From Isoetes taiwanensis (lineage: Eukaryota > Streptophyta > Lycopodiopsida > Isoetales > Isoetaceae): DNA of 64,000 bases. Positions within the stretch are counted from its first letter, which is position 1; the number at the start of each line of letters is the position of its first letter. The translations under genes were made by a program, and so were the position numbers. Below are positions 23,791-35,409 of this stretch, in pieces. Location of the stretch: positions 27,530 through 91,529 of the forward strand of contig JAJEKV010000535.1 in assembly GCA_021234155.1 (NCBI GenBank), given 5' to 3'. The notes beneath the pieces were generated by a model. It had not been told where the DNA came from and did not search any database. It saw only the letters and a list, made by a program, of their open reading frames with translations.

Positions 23791-26097
23791 ATGACGAGGA
23801 AGCCAACAAGAAGAGGCCAATGGACGAGGGAGCAGATGCTAGGACGCTACGGATGAGGTGAGTGAACATGGTATTTCAATTAGAGAAGCCTCTAGACGCG
23901 ATCTCGGTATCCCTTAATCATCCATCGACCCGGTTGTATGGCGAATTTCCACAAGACGTATAGACATCCACGCATTCTAACACCGTCACAAGAAAAAGAA
24001 CTTGTAGATTGGGCCATAGAGAGAGGCAGAGCGGGGATGGGCGTGACCTTGTCCTCTGGTCAAGGAGCGTCTTTGCCGTAAATGGCGAAGGAGAACAATC
24101 CAAAGATTGAAGGGGTTCCGTGTGGAAAGTGGTGGAAATTATTCAAGCGCCGCCATCCCGAGATCTCCCTTAGGAGTGCAGGAGACTCTAGATGTCTCAC
24201 GTGCCGGGCTATGAATCAAGAAAACTTGGATATAGGTTCTACTCAGCCTTAAAGAAATATATGATGAGTATAACTTCCTCCCTTCAAGGATCCGGAATGC
24301 GATGAGACCGGATCCAAGCCGGGGAAAGTAAAGGGGCTAAAGATAATTGCAAGGAAAGGTGAGAATAGGGTTAGTGAGCTGGTCATGAATACCAGGGAAT
24401 GGGTTACAATCTTAGTGTGTGTAAATGCATAAGGGTTTAGAATATCCAGTATGTACATTTTCAAGGGAACTAGGATGAGGCAGACAACATATCCGTGTGT
24501 GAAAGGGGGGCAATTCGGGTTGTCCAAATAGTCGGCCTTGGATGACAACCGAACTCTTCAAGTCTTGGTTGTCTCACTTCCAATGTAGAGTGCCCGGAAG
24601 GAGTGTCACACCGAACGACCACATCTAATCTTGCTTGATGGGCATGGAAGCCATGTAGAATTGGATGTCATCTTGGCAGCCAAAGACATGGGAATACATT
24701 TTGCATTATTACCGCACATACATCACATAGGTCGCAGACCATTAGATGTTCTCATGCTTTGGCGCTTTTCAAGGCAAACATTCAAAAGATTGAGGGCTGA
24801 ATACATGGTAAGAAAAGGCAGATCTGAACCTAAGAAAGAGGATATAGCTGAATTGATATCCATGTCCATGGTGCGTGGTTAACAATGGGCAAATATAAAA
24901 GCCGGGTTTCATGGCTCTGTGGATTTGGCCATTCAATCCAACAAGGGTAGTGCCCGGAAAGGAAGGCGACAGACTTGTTCAAGAGGAAGTTTATGTGCCA
25001 AAGACCATTGCCCGATCAACCACCGTGAATTGATGATGGATTGGTTATCCCCATTGTGCAACCGGCAAAGAAATGAGAGTGCACACATAGATGATGTTGA
25101 TAGGGTTGAACCAATTGGACAAACATGTGACCAAGGGCTGAACATAGAGGGTTTCAACATGCAAGAAGTTGACTTGCAATGGGAGGAACATGTGCAAGCC
25201 ACATGTGACCATGCAGCAAATAGCCTGGGTGACAATGCAACAAGTCTTGCTCCATAGGGTGGCAGCTGATCAAGCTCCAGGCCAGCAAGCATCTCAGGTT
25301 GCACCAAGTCAGGGCACCCAAGATGTAATAAGGAGGAGGAGGGAGATTGCACCTAATCTGCATGGAAGAGTACACATTAGCAGCAATGAATTCTGCCAAG
25401 CACTTGCAGCAGAAAAGGCAAGAAGAGAGGAGGCTGAGAGACTTAAGGTCCAGCAAACTGCCCTTAAGAAAGTGAAGGCAGCCAGGAGGAGGACTGAAAA
25501 GGAAGAAGCCAGCAGGCGAGCTGTTGCAAACAGATTAGAGAGGGAAAGTAGGAAGCAAGCAGAGGTTTTGGAGCAGAAGAGCGCCAGGAGGCTGAGGGCA
25601 TTTATGTATCCAGCAGGGCAATCCAGGGTGAGAGCCATCTTTGGCTGCCAAAGGCCATTGAATGAGGCAGCAAAGGCCAGGAGGTTGGCTGCAATGAAAA
25701 GGATGAGAGAAAGGCAAGGCAGGGCAAGGCAGGTCATTAGGGAGGATGACAATTGGGAGACTTGTGTGCCCAACAGCCAGAATGACGAGGTGGGGGTCAT
25801 CCAAGTACCTGGAGAGCAGGCATGTCTTGAACGCCCAGTAGCTCCTCGAACACAAACCCTGGACATAGGTTGCAGTCTTGAAGACACCCACATATGCAAG
25901 GGGCATGGACGAGGGCTTCTTTAGAGAATGGGGGACTGCACAGGTATACAGTAGGAATTCATTGCTGCAATGTTGTGTTCAATCTTCTTAGTATACTTTT
26001 GGTATTGCAGGTAAATGAGGCAACACCAGAGCTGCCTTTGAACACGGCCTTAGCAGAACAGGATGCATACGATTCAGACGAGACCATAGAAGAGTAA
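23791..26097 (+). pseudogene. pogo/Tigger-type (Tc1-mariner superfamily) transposase relic
   Basis: From ATG 23,791 a psq-type helix-turn-helix start reads RRGQWTREQM. It is followed near 24,130 by a CENP-B-like second DNA-binding part (WWKLFKRRHPEISLR). The DDE domain has NADETG with Asp at 24,301, KGENRVSELVMNTREW, LDGHGSH with Asp at 24,637, and RRPLDV with Asp at 24,745. That spacing is DD35D. A long Lys/Arg/Glu/Ala-rich coiled-coil tail follows (25,330-25,780). A last short block, ending DSDETIEE, lies after a good acceptor (GGTATTGCAG, about 26,010). Frameshifts near 23,850, 24,270 and 24,600 and stops near 24,420, 24,520 and 24,880 show that it is dead. The enzyme would cut and paste DNA at TA sites. 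I could not find its terminal inverted repeats. Confidence 0.85.
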
Positions 26098-26795
26098 TTT
26101 GAGCTACCAAAGATTTTGCTTAAGAAGGATGACTCCACATGTTTTGTTAAGCAAGCAAACATGTTTTGTTTATGTCAAGCAAGCAAATGGACATAAATTG
26201 CATAGTTAAATACATGAACACAAACACTTTTGGGATTTCCACTAGGAAATTACATTTCATTTGAAGTGTCGGGCAAATACATGGTTGCATGCAAATATTT
26301 GCATTCACAAAACACTAATCCAAAATGGCACCATGCCTGTTTCAAAATACAGCAAAAAAAAAAAAAAACTAAAAAAAACTTCGGCCTGTAAGGGTCGTCC
26401 AGATCTGTGCCAAGGTTCACCAGAAGGCTTGTGCTTAGGTCCCTTGATTGACAGGGCTCTCAAATTTCACGTTATCTCCCTCAGCAACCGTGACTTGGCA
26501 GTGGACTAGCCAAAAATACATAATAATGTTATGAATCATATATTGGGTAACTTCGTCTCTCCTGCTGCCACTTTATCTTCTCCTTTACAGGACACGGAAT
26601 GGTCTCCCTTTAGCTCTAGGTGTCTAGTTATGCATTGCCATCAAAGATCTTGAATGCAAAAGTGTAACCATTGATAAGCTATATGATGGTATCGTGGTTC
26701 CCTAATCATGTGAGGAATAAATGATTGATGGAGTCACACATACCTCAAGTTACAAACGGAGACATGGCTAGAACCTTTGCTTTTTAAGACATTGA
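26098..26795. other. Spacer between the pogo relic and the Helitron
   Basis: AAGCAAGCAAA-type repeats occur at 26,150-26,190. Nothing else is recognisable. The 3' end of the pogo element should lie here. Confidence 0.35.
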
Positions 26796-26825
26796 CTAGT
26801 AAACGTGTGCCCGGCGTTGCCGGGC
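26796..26825 (-). other. Helitron 3' terminus: hairpin plus CTAG
   Basis: Stem 26,809-26,815 pairs with 26,819-26,825 around a 3-base loop. It is followed on the minus strand by ACACGTTTA and CTAG (26,799-26,796). The next base is T. This is the standard Helitron end (hairpin, about 10 bases, CTRR). Confidence 0.88.
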
Positions 26826-27287
26826 TAATGTCCTAGGCATGTGCTTTTCCTTGGCCTTTACCACCTTAGTAAATATATGCCTCAAACGTCTATATGTGAA
26901 ATTTTGACGTTATTTGCTCTTGTAAGAAATTTTGTTATTGAAATAGTAAAATGCCATTAGCATTTGCATTCATGGATTTCAATAGAGAGAACAATGCTTT
27001 ATAAGGAATGTAGGAGATAGTTTAATCTACGATTGAAGGCAAGAAATCTGGAAAGACAAATCCAAAATTGATGTTGAAAATGTCACTCTTAGAAGTAGTT
27101 AAGTACATCAATAAGAAATAAGTAGAAAAATATATAAAACGCAAAATCTTGTCTTGGCTCGATTGATCTTTTAGTTCACGATGGAACTCTAAATATACAC
27201 CTCCACATGGCGCACATCACCAAGGGCCTAATATTGTACTTCGTTGGATGCTCCCTTGATATCTTCACTTCTCCGACGGATAACATC

Positions 27288-27895
27288 TTAGCGGGGGTAA
27301 AAGTGAAATGTACAAAGCGAAGTCATTGATTCAACGCTTAACGATGTCTTTTGACTATCAAGCACATGAGATAACTCATCCCGAAGGTAGGATCTTATAA
27401 TGGAATCAGATACCTCATCGGGAAGAAATGATCTGTAGACCCTAAAAAGTGTTCCATTACATATTCCAATGCAAGTGAGTTCTTTTGATACCAAAACACC
27501 AATTCGCAAAGCACGCGTTGTCGTTTCTCATCTAATAAAAAAAAGATAAACAATGAAGGTTAGTCAAAGCACTTTGCATTACCCAATAAATAGATACATG
27601 TACTCTATCCTCCACCTACCTCTCTCACAAAGACATCCGGCGTAAACAACGCGCCCTCGGGTAAACTTGAGCAAACAGAAGTCATCAATTAGTTGGATAA
27701 AAGCGCCCAACTTGACAACAACCGTCGATTGCTAAATATTTCTTCGAAGCTTTGCAATGAGCTCCTCAACTTCCACGCTTGCTACCCCATGTACATGAGT
27801 TTGGTATTTTTCGTTCCCGGTCATACCATGATCCAAGAGCGTATGACATAAGTAACTGGGGAGATGTGGTAGCTCATGTCACCCTTTAGGCATTT
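27288..27895 (-). pseudogene. Unidentified coding-like segments inside the Helitron (possible gene capture)
   Basis: Two open minus-strand stretches look exonic. The first (about 27,800-27,621) reads VASVEVEELIAKLRRN and then VVVKLGAFIQLIDDFCLLKF, and ends at a GAG/GTAGGT donor-like site near 27,621. The second (27,509-27,288) contains YRSFLPDEVSDSIIRSYLRD. They lie between the helicase and the element's 3' end, where plant Helitrons often carry captured host exons. I cannot name the parent gene. Confidence 0.35.
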
Positions 27896-27934
27896 TACAT
27901 GGTGACCGAAGACATGCCACGGGACAAAAATACG

Positions 27935-30470
27935 CACCATCTACATGGATGAAGATGTAAGTAAGTAAGACAAAAATAAAAGGAAGAAAGAAAGTAGAAG
28001 ATATCAATGAGAACAAAGAGAAATTGCATGTTGTGATTTTTAACTATTAAACTCACACTTAGAGGAGTTCTTTGTATACTATATTTGTTGTATATCGTGA
28101 TCTCGGTCGACATCTCTTGAAGCATCTCCATCCTCGATAGAATGAGTACCTTTATGCCTTGGATTCCTTGAGCTCGAGAGTGCCACGTAGAGTTGTCCGG
28201 ATGAATAATCGGATTTGGCAAATACAAACCCACCATTTTCATTGTTTAGCCTTGGGACTTGTTGATTGTCATACCAAAAGTCGGACGCAATGGAAATTGT
28301 ATGCGCCAAACTGAAATAGGAGTTTACGATTATTGGGCACCAAAGGTATTCTAAATATGAACACTCACGCTTCCAATATTCTTTCCAAAGGACAATCTCA
28401 AGATCTATAAGCGTCTCCCCAATGAACGTATAATGAGGCGAGTGCCATTGTAGAGTCCCTTACGCGTAGAAACGGACCTCAATAACATGACAATCATGCC
28501 AACCTTCAAAGTTAATTGATGAGGAGGCATCCCACTTTCGAGTTTGTGCATTAAAAATTGACGGGATAGACCCCACGTCATTCTCATTAATACTCGATCA
28601 AGATCGTAATAATCAATAGGTGCAAAGAAAACCACTGGGTCATCCTCTTGTTTACTTCATCTACATCATCGTTCAATGGTAAAGTACACCCCTTTGCACC
28701 CAATAGGACACACTTCCATAATTCGTTGAAACATCAGGGAATGTCACGGCTAGCAAGTCATTTAAGTCTTGCGACTTCACACAAATCTCTTCTGGAAGAC
28801 GTATCACATCCGATCCAATATTGGGAAACGTGGTCTCAAGTCCATCTCCAACTCGTAAAAGATACTCTGCAAACGCCTTTTGCTCTTCCGCGTCTCTTCC
28901 CACACTGTTCATTACTCGCATATTTACGTTCAGCTTATGTTCCTCGACATGATCCCATATATAAGAGCATTTCAAGGAAGCATGCACAATTTGGGGGCGA
29001 TTTCCTCGTGGAACCACAGGTGGAAGCTGGCGAAAATCTCCTCCCAAAACAACAATGAGTCCCCCAAACAATTTGTCACATGACATCCGTCCGCGGAGTG
29101 TTCTATCCTAAAGGCTTCATAAACATATTTATGCATCATTGGGGCCTCATCCCATATAATCATGCGAGTCGCTCTTATCAATTTTGCCAACTCCGACTGC
29201 TTTGGAATATTGCAAGTTGACGTCTCATCTATGTTTATCGGTATCTTGAACCTTGAATGTGCAGTGCGCCCACCCTTCAATAAAGTGGATGCAATTCCTG
29301 AAGACGCAACCGCCAGTGCAATGATACCTTTGGCACGAACATATGACAACATGGTGTTAAAAAGAAAACTCTTTCCCGAGCCGCCTGCATCCTGAACGAA
29401 AAACACCCGTCCTTTTTCTAACATCACGTGCTCATCGATCACACGGTCGAAGATAACACGCTGGTCGTGATATAAGCGGTCCACAGCTTCTTGCACCTCT
29501 ACCATATCTTCTTGAAACACCTCATCCCGAAATATCATATATGGATCTATTGCACGCTCAGGAAGAATGAAATCAAACTCCCTTAAGGATCGCCCGACAG
29601 AGTTCATATGATCTTCAATGTCTAGAAGTGCCATGTCAAATAATTGATCACACATATTTACACTTTGATCTTCTGCAACCCTTCGTGCCTCATGCAAGAA
29701 GTCATCGATCATAGAAAGCTTGACTTCTTCCCACAGTTGTAGTGGATTCGATGGTTCACAATTTATAAGGATCATGGCGAACATGTGCCGCAATTGTGGT
29801 GGCATGCCCCATGCTGTTGCTTCTTGAAGAGACTCAAGCCATTCTGTGTCATCGCGAAGCAACCCACGATTTAATGCAAGCTTCTTTATATGTTGCACAC
29901 AACTCCCCATCAAAGAGCGTAAATCTTCAAAACTAATTGCACCTGCCACGCGGGTCAATAGGAGTCGTAAATAGTATCGCTCTCCTTTCGAAGGATTAAC
30001 AAAGTACATCGTCCAATAGTGGGAAACTTGGTATTATTCTCTCGACCTTCCATTTTATTTGGGTTGATCGTGAGGTAAATTTTTAGGAAAATCATGATAG
30101 AGCAATTGAGTAGCCTCTCTAGCCTCTCTACCCCGGATGCATTCATCTCGAAAAATCTTTGTCAATGTTGTTCCGTTATTCTTGCTTCTTATAATTGTCC
30201 ATGCTCATACCTTCTCGATAGTATACATCTTGTTGCATTGGGAGATGCACAGCCAATCTAGTGACATGAGGAAATTGTTGCTGTATTTCATATGAGAGTA
30301 TTCTCCATGATGCCTCAGAAGCTGAGAAATAGCGTGCATTCAAGTATTGCTCAACCTCATCATGGTTTACGGTGGGCCTGCTGCTAGTAGATGCACCATC
30401 ACTCGCTGCTTCTAAGTTCACATTGATCATATCAGGCCCTTTGTAGACATATTTGTATAGATATTATATG
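27935..30470 (-). pseudogene. Helitron PIF1-like helicase relic
   Basis: In minus-strand order: KYVYKGPDM (the end of the Helitron Rep domain, about 30,462-30,430), DEVEQYLNARY, FPHVTRLAVHLPMQQ, FRDECIRGREAREA, MYFVNPSKGERYYLRLLL (from 30,009), Walker A DAGGSGKSFLFN (about 29,390), Walker B MIIWDEAPM (about 29,160), and [14 protein letters not shown] (about 29,040). These are followed by LKVGMIVMLLRSVS (28,510) and SSGQLYVALSSSRNP (about 28,190). It is broken by frameshifts near 30,020, 29,080, 28,670 and 28,200. The protein would unwind DNA during rolling-circle transposition. The N-terminal HUH endonuclease is absent. Confidence 0.92.
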
Positions 30471-30479
30471 TTGTAGTGT

Positions 30480-31700
30480 ACCAAAATATGACCCTGCAAG
30501 CCGTGTATTGTCATGCCGTTTAAAATTGAAAGATTGTAATTTCCATGTTTATGCAAAGAATGTAGTAAAGAATAAAAAAGATGCAAAGAATGTAGTAAAG
30601 AATAAAAAAAGATGCAAAGAATGTAGTAAAGAATAAAAACTAAGAATGCAAATCTACTTATAAAAACGCCCTTAAAAATGCAAGATAAATCAACGTTAAT
30701 ATTAGATTCCTCCTTACTACATTTACCCGTTGTTTTGCTTTGTTTCTTTGTTGATTGTTGAAAAGATTGTTACCCTGTTGAATGTGAAGAGTGGGACTAT
30801 CATAAGTATTGTCTAAATACCAAACAAAGTGAAGAACAAATTAATCGGAAAAGGAAGGACAAATGGAGTTTAAAGTTACGGACGAGAACAATGGGATGAC
30901 AGAAAAATTGTTGCGAGAAAGCTCCAACTCCTCCGGCTTATCGCAAACAAAGAAAAAAATAAAGTAGACTTAGCTGATCTTTTTTCAAACGTCTCTTGGC
31001 AAATATACTGATCTTAGCTGTATCTACTTACTTTTCAAATGTATTTTCTTAATACAGGCAATGTACTAATCTTAGTTGTATCTACCTTAATCTGCAATAA
31101 TGAAGAACTGAACAAATTATGTCCTTGCGAAATATCTAGATGTCTGGAAGGTGTTAATAACCTTAATCTTTAATGGAGTCACTGAGACAATATGACGGAC
31201 CACTTCCAACGCCTAAGCTTTTCTAAAAAATGCTGCAGAATATGAAGGCTGGAAGGTGTGATTAAAGATCACGTTTACCAATAGTGCACAATCAACCAAA
31301 GCATATTTGATGGTTGACGGATCTCTGGAAAATGCATGTCATAGATTATGGAAAGATTAAGCAAGGTAGCAATAGTAGGAGATTTATGCCAAGTCTGTAT
31401 CTGTGTGCTCATGCCTCCAAGGCAAACGAAATTCCAAGCAAGCAAATAGAGCGGGATGGAGCTTTTCCCCGATGAGGACGAAATTTTGATCAAGATGTTG
31501 TCCAGCCCAACCAGGTTACATTGAATTTGTTTTCTTATACTAACTATCATAAACATCATGTGATACAAACCTGTTATTACAGCACTCTGCAAGTTGGGGC
31601 TCGTGGATCGGGCCAATACAGTATTGGGTGAAATGGAAAAGATAGGATGTGCTGATGTGATATCATACCGGTAAGCAAAGCCTAAGCCAAAGCGCCAAAA
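30480..31700. other. Non-coding interior of the Helitron
   Basis: AAAGAATAAAAAAGATGCAA repeats three times at about 30,555-30,640. No Rep (HUH) motif is visible where it would be expected, so this junction marks the deletion. A 113-codon minus frame at 31,275-31,616 matches nothing. Confidence 0.5.
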
Positions 31701-32560
31701 AGCCCCTTTAACAGATCGTTGACTTTGACGTAATCTGAGACAAAGAGAAAATATATTAGATATAATCTTTGCCGGATTTGTCCGAACAAAACTCTGTCAA
31801 GAAATATGCAACAGTATCTTTTTGTTAGGGCAATAGCATCGTTAATGGCTACGTTTGAGGATGTCTCAGAGCAGCTCGCCGCAATTCATGGTGAATCTAA
31901 ATCTACCCTTTGCGCCGGAACACGGAACTCGAACTCGCACTTTGCTCAACACCAATAATGTGAGTCTCAAGAAAACGGCCCGGTAAGAAGATATCTACCC
32001 TTTGCGTGGGCCGTGAATCTGAACTCGGGCTTTGCTCAACACCAATAACGAGAGTCTAAAGAAAAAACGATTCTAACAAACCTTGTTACTTCCAAAAGAG
32101 AGATGCTCAAAGCTCCGAAGCCCCTTTGATGTAATCGTGGCTTTGGATGTAATCTGGAGACAAAGAGAAAAATATATTAGGCTGATGAGCATGCATTGTA
32201 AACGACATTCAAACCTTATAAGAGCAAAACTGGTTACTTCCAAGAGCTGGGAACGGCCCTGGTAAGAAGAAATCGAGATGGGGCTTTTCAATAATCTTGA
32301 CAGAGCCGAATACACCACCGGAATCTGCAGAAAAAGAGAAAAATATATTAGCCGGATGAGCATGCATTGTAAAAGCGGCATTCAATCTTTGTAAGAGCAA
32401 ACCTTGTTTCTCCCAAGAGCTCTGGGAATGGCCTGGTAAGAAGAAATCGGAGATGGGGCGGAGATGGGGCTTTGCTGAATAATCTTGCTGAAATCGGAGA
32501 TGCTTGTGGAGGAAAGGAAGGGAGATGATTTGGGGATTTAAACCCCATTTCCTTAATCAT
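31700..32560. repeat. Tandem repeats in the Helitron 5' region
   Basis: A unit of about 150-180 bp with AGACAAAGAGAAAAATATAT, TTAG, GATGAGCATGCATTGTAAA and GGTAAGAAGAAATCG occurs near 32,100-32,280 and 32,330-32,460. A partial copy lies near 31,690-31,770. A second repeat of about 85 bp (CTACCCTTTGCG.., TTTGCTCAACACCAATAA) occurs at about 31,904 and 31,996. Confidence 0.75.
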
Positions 32561-32723
32561 GGATGGCGGAGGAGATTACCGCCCCATGATCTTAGCTGCT
32601 GTGAAATAACGCTCTGCTCCACTCTGCAGTAAAAAATAACGTCAAGAAATACTGAAGAAAACAAATGCCCTGAAAATGGAAAACCGGCGTAACATTTGCC
32701 GGAAAGAGCGTTAGCGCCGGCGT

Positions 32724-32759
32724 GAGTCCGGCGACCCAAAAACTTTTTAAATAAGTAGA
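32724..32759 (-). other. Helitron 5' terminus
   Basis: The minus strand reads TCTACTTATTTAAAAAG directly after an A. It resembles the 5' ends of plant Helitrons (TC start, TA-rich, then AAAAAG), and together with the CTAG end at 26,796 gives an A/T insertion site. Confidence 0.78.
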
Positions 32760-32832
32760 TAAACGCAATGTAAAATAATGGCCTTCAAAAATATATTCAT
32801 CAGGACTAATAACATGGATACATTATAGAAGA

Positions 32833-33584
32833 TAAGTTGGTGAATTCTATGTACAAGGTCTTACTTGCTGCGGACGTCTTGCCTCCTTCATGCAAGTGGC
32901 CTTTGGTCATTCCTATGGACCGGCAGAAAGCAGTATGAAAATGGGTATGGGATAAACTGCTCCATCCCAAAGTATCTATTTTATGGTGGTAAGTCATTCA
33001 TCGTTGTCTGCGCGTTAATATTCTGGTGCACAAATTTCATCCAGAGGTATCTGCACTTTGTCCCTTATGTGCACAGAGGGACGAGACAACTGAGCATTGC
33101 TTCTTCCTGTATAGACATGCCAGGCATGCTTGGTTGTGGCTTCAAGGCCTCTTTCATTGCAAATTGAATAGCCAGTAGGTGTTATTAGCATTCTATCCAA
33201 ATGGTTGGAAAAATTTGGCAAAAAGGGCGTTTCATTTGGCTTCTGCATGGATCATCTGGTCCACATGGAAAAGAAGGAATCTTCTCATATTCAAAAGTCT
33301 TGCTTGTTCAGATACACAGGTCCTTCTCGATGCCCAACAACGAATTGTCAAAGCATTCAGGTGTTCATCAATAGCTAGTGAGGTAAAGAGCCGTATTTGG
33401 GAGCACTATCTTCAGATTCACATTTACTCATGAGATTTTGCTTGCTCTTCATACTGTTTAGATGTTGTATTTGAGTGGGGTGGATTTGCTCTGGTGGATA
33501 TTCTCTCCACTGAGTTTTTAGTCCCCATTGTACTTTGTAACTTTCTCTGGATAATAAAGGCTCAAGTCCTTCAAAAAAAAAAAA
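32833..33584 (+). mobile_element. 5'-truncated LINE with zf-RVT domain, poly(A) and target-site duplication
   Basis: The relic reads LLHPKVSI.WW, CPLCAQRDETTEHCFFLYRH and, later in one frame, WIIWSTWKRRNLLIFKSL. This is the zinc-binding C-terminus found after the reverse transcriptase in plant LINEs. The sequence ends AATAAAGGCTCAAGTCCTTC and an A run. Flanks at 32,814-32,832 and 33,585-33,603 match at 16 of 19 bases (ATGGATAYATTRTAGRAGA), a clear target-site duplication. Frameshifts make it non-coding now. Confidence 0.88.
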
Positions 33585-33603
33585 ATGGATATATTGTAGG
33601 AGA

Positions 33604-34486
33604 AAAAAAAAATGTAGTTCGAGTTATATGTTCACTTTTATTCTAAATATCTTGTTAACATAGGGGCATTGACTAACCTTCCACATAAATGGGCACGTCT
33701 AGAAAGGGGTGACTTTAAATATAATGAAAAAGGCAATCTAGAGAGAACTTGATGGAAAACCAAGAAATTTCATTTCTTGGAAGAGATACTCAGTTGTTGA
33801 AGGGAAGGTGACTACAAAAAAGGTATGAAAGGAAGGACAAATGAAGGCATGCTTATGAAAGGAAAGGTGTGCTAGAAGGAAAAGAAATAGAGTGGATGTT
33901 GTATCAAGGTTGGTCGGTCTAGAAGTAAAAGATGTTGGTCATCTCTTTTATATTTCTCCAAGAGAGTTCAGGAACACACATACAATGTAATGTAGAGTTG
34001 CATGTAGAGAACAAATATATGTATAATGGCTAAGGTGGAAAGTTTTCATATTTATCACGGAGATTGGGATCATAAGATGATGCATTAATGGAGGATGAAA
34101 TAAAGTGAGGAGAAAAAAAACTATGGAGGACTTCATAGAACTCGCGTGTCTGGAGTTATACGACCTTGAAGCAGATGCAATCAAAGTTGTATAATGAATC
34201 ATGTCCTATCTAAGTTTAACAAGGAGTTGCACTTTTTTATGCATATATATACCATCTAAGTGCATTAAAAATATTTTCTTTAAGATCTATATATGTGTGT
34301 ATTTTTGAAACACATGGTGCTTGTGCACTATGGATTGATGTTGTGTCATTGGAAGTGTGCTAATTCCCAAGACATCACATTACCATCAAACCAGTAAGAT
34401 GATCTTGTGTTCCAATTAAGCACATGGTAACCAAAATGTAAAATAATAGAAATAACATGACATTTGAAATGTCCTAAGATAGATGA
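33604..34486. other. AT-rich spacer
   Basis: No gene. There is an 84-codon minus frame (33,948-34,202) without motif. Confidence 0.35.
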
Positions 34487-34690
34487 TAGGTAGGTAGGTA
34501 GGTAGGTAGGTAGGTAGGTAAACTTTAACATCCATTGAGCCACAAAAGGACTATGGGACGGTAAAATGAACAGGATGATAAGACAAAAACAAAACAGACA
34601 AGGGATCGAGGCCCCGTCATAAAACAAAATGAAATAAAATAGGGGCAAAGCCCCTTTATAGAACTAAACAAACAAACTAGGAAGAAGACA
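34487..34690 (-). mobile_element. LINE 3' end with (TACC)n tail
   Basis: On the minus strand the end reads GGCTCAATGGATGTTAAAG, then about eight TACC units (34,520-34,487). Upstream is GGGGCTTTGCCCC (about 34,645) and CCGTCCCATAG. It has the same terminal box as the other LINE ends but a tetranucleotide tail. Confidence 0.65.
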
Positions 34691-35336
34691 AGGCTAACCA
34701 TAATCAGTCTAAGGATCGGAAGGCCAATGATCCCGTATTATAGATGTGCCTCCTTGGTAAATTGCCCATTTTTTTGTTATCTTGCTTTCTCTCATCTTGC
34801 CTAGCTCTTCCCCTCTTTTACAGATCTGAAATGGAGTGAGGTGCATCTCTAAAGTGCATTAAGAGATGTCAAGAGCGATCTAGCCGGGCTGCTCCAACTC
34901 TAGCAGAAAATATAATGCCCTCCGTCAGTATATGCATGACATAAATAAAGAAATGTGTGAACTCCTCCATATCCAAGCAATCCTCCCTCTCTATAATGCT
35001 GATAATGCACAAATTCAAGTCTCATGATGATATGTCATTCGTATTTGTATGGCAACATGTGAATTGTCATCATCTTACAACAGATGGTCATGGGAGGTTT
35101 GCGTAGACCACCATTGGCTTCGATGCAAGAGGTTGGTCATGCACAATATTATTGGACCTTGCAGTGTATCCATATGTATTACATGGCTCTTGCACCAAAT
35201 GTAGTCTGGAATCGCTAAAACTCGTAAATAAAAGATAGCTAGCTATTGAAACCAATGACTGGCAATTGGCCTGATCGTCTTAAAATTCCAATATGGAGTG
35301 ATCATCTAAAAGTGATTGATGCTTCAGGGACATTTC
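34691..35336. other. Spacer
   Basis: No recognisable gene. The right part may already belong to the short poly(A) element ending at 35,409. Confidence 0.35.
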
Positions 35337-35409
35337 TTACTTCTGGAAGTACTTTGTAATATTTTGAGTGTATAATATGAAATAAAACACGTTCTTCAAA
35401 AAAAAAATT
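35337..35409 (+). mobile_element. Poly(A) retro-element 3' end
   Basis: GAAATAAAACACGTTCTTC is followed by an A run at about 35,399-35,408, close to the GTCCTTCAAAA ends at 16,930 and 33,584. An imperfect possible target-site duplication lies near 35,146-35,165. The body has no protein motif. Confidence 0.45.

Larger units (their letters stand above)
26796..32759 (-). mobile_element. Helitron with both termini, Rep nuclease deleted
   Basis: On the minus strand the element starts TCTACTTATTTAAAAAG after an A (boundary 32,759/32,760) and ends CTAG before a T (26,796/26,795). This is insertion between A and T, as expected for a Helitron. A perfect 7-bp-stem hairpin (GCCCGGC AAC GCCGGGC) lies 9 bases before the CTAG. 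Length is 5,964 bp. Inside are PIF1-type helicase remains and the very end of the Rep domain, but no HUH nuclease, so this copy could not move itself. Tandem repeats fill its 5' part, and unidentified coding-like segments lie between the helicase and the 3' end. Confidence 0.88.

Noticed and set aside
25309-25906. Minus-strand frames of 196 and 123 codons
   Set aside because: Antisense to the Arg/Lys/Glu-rich tail of the pogo-type transposase, which continues a recognisable plus-strand protein.
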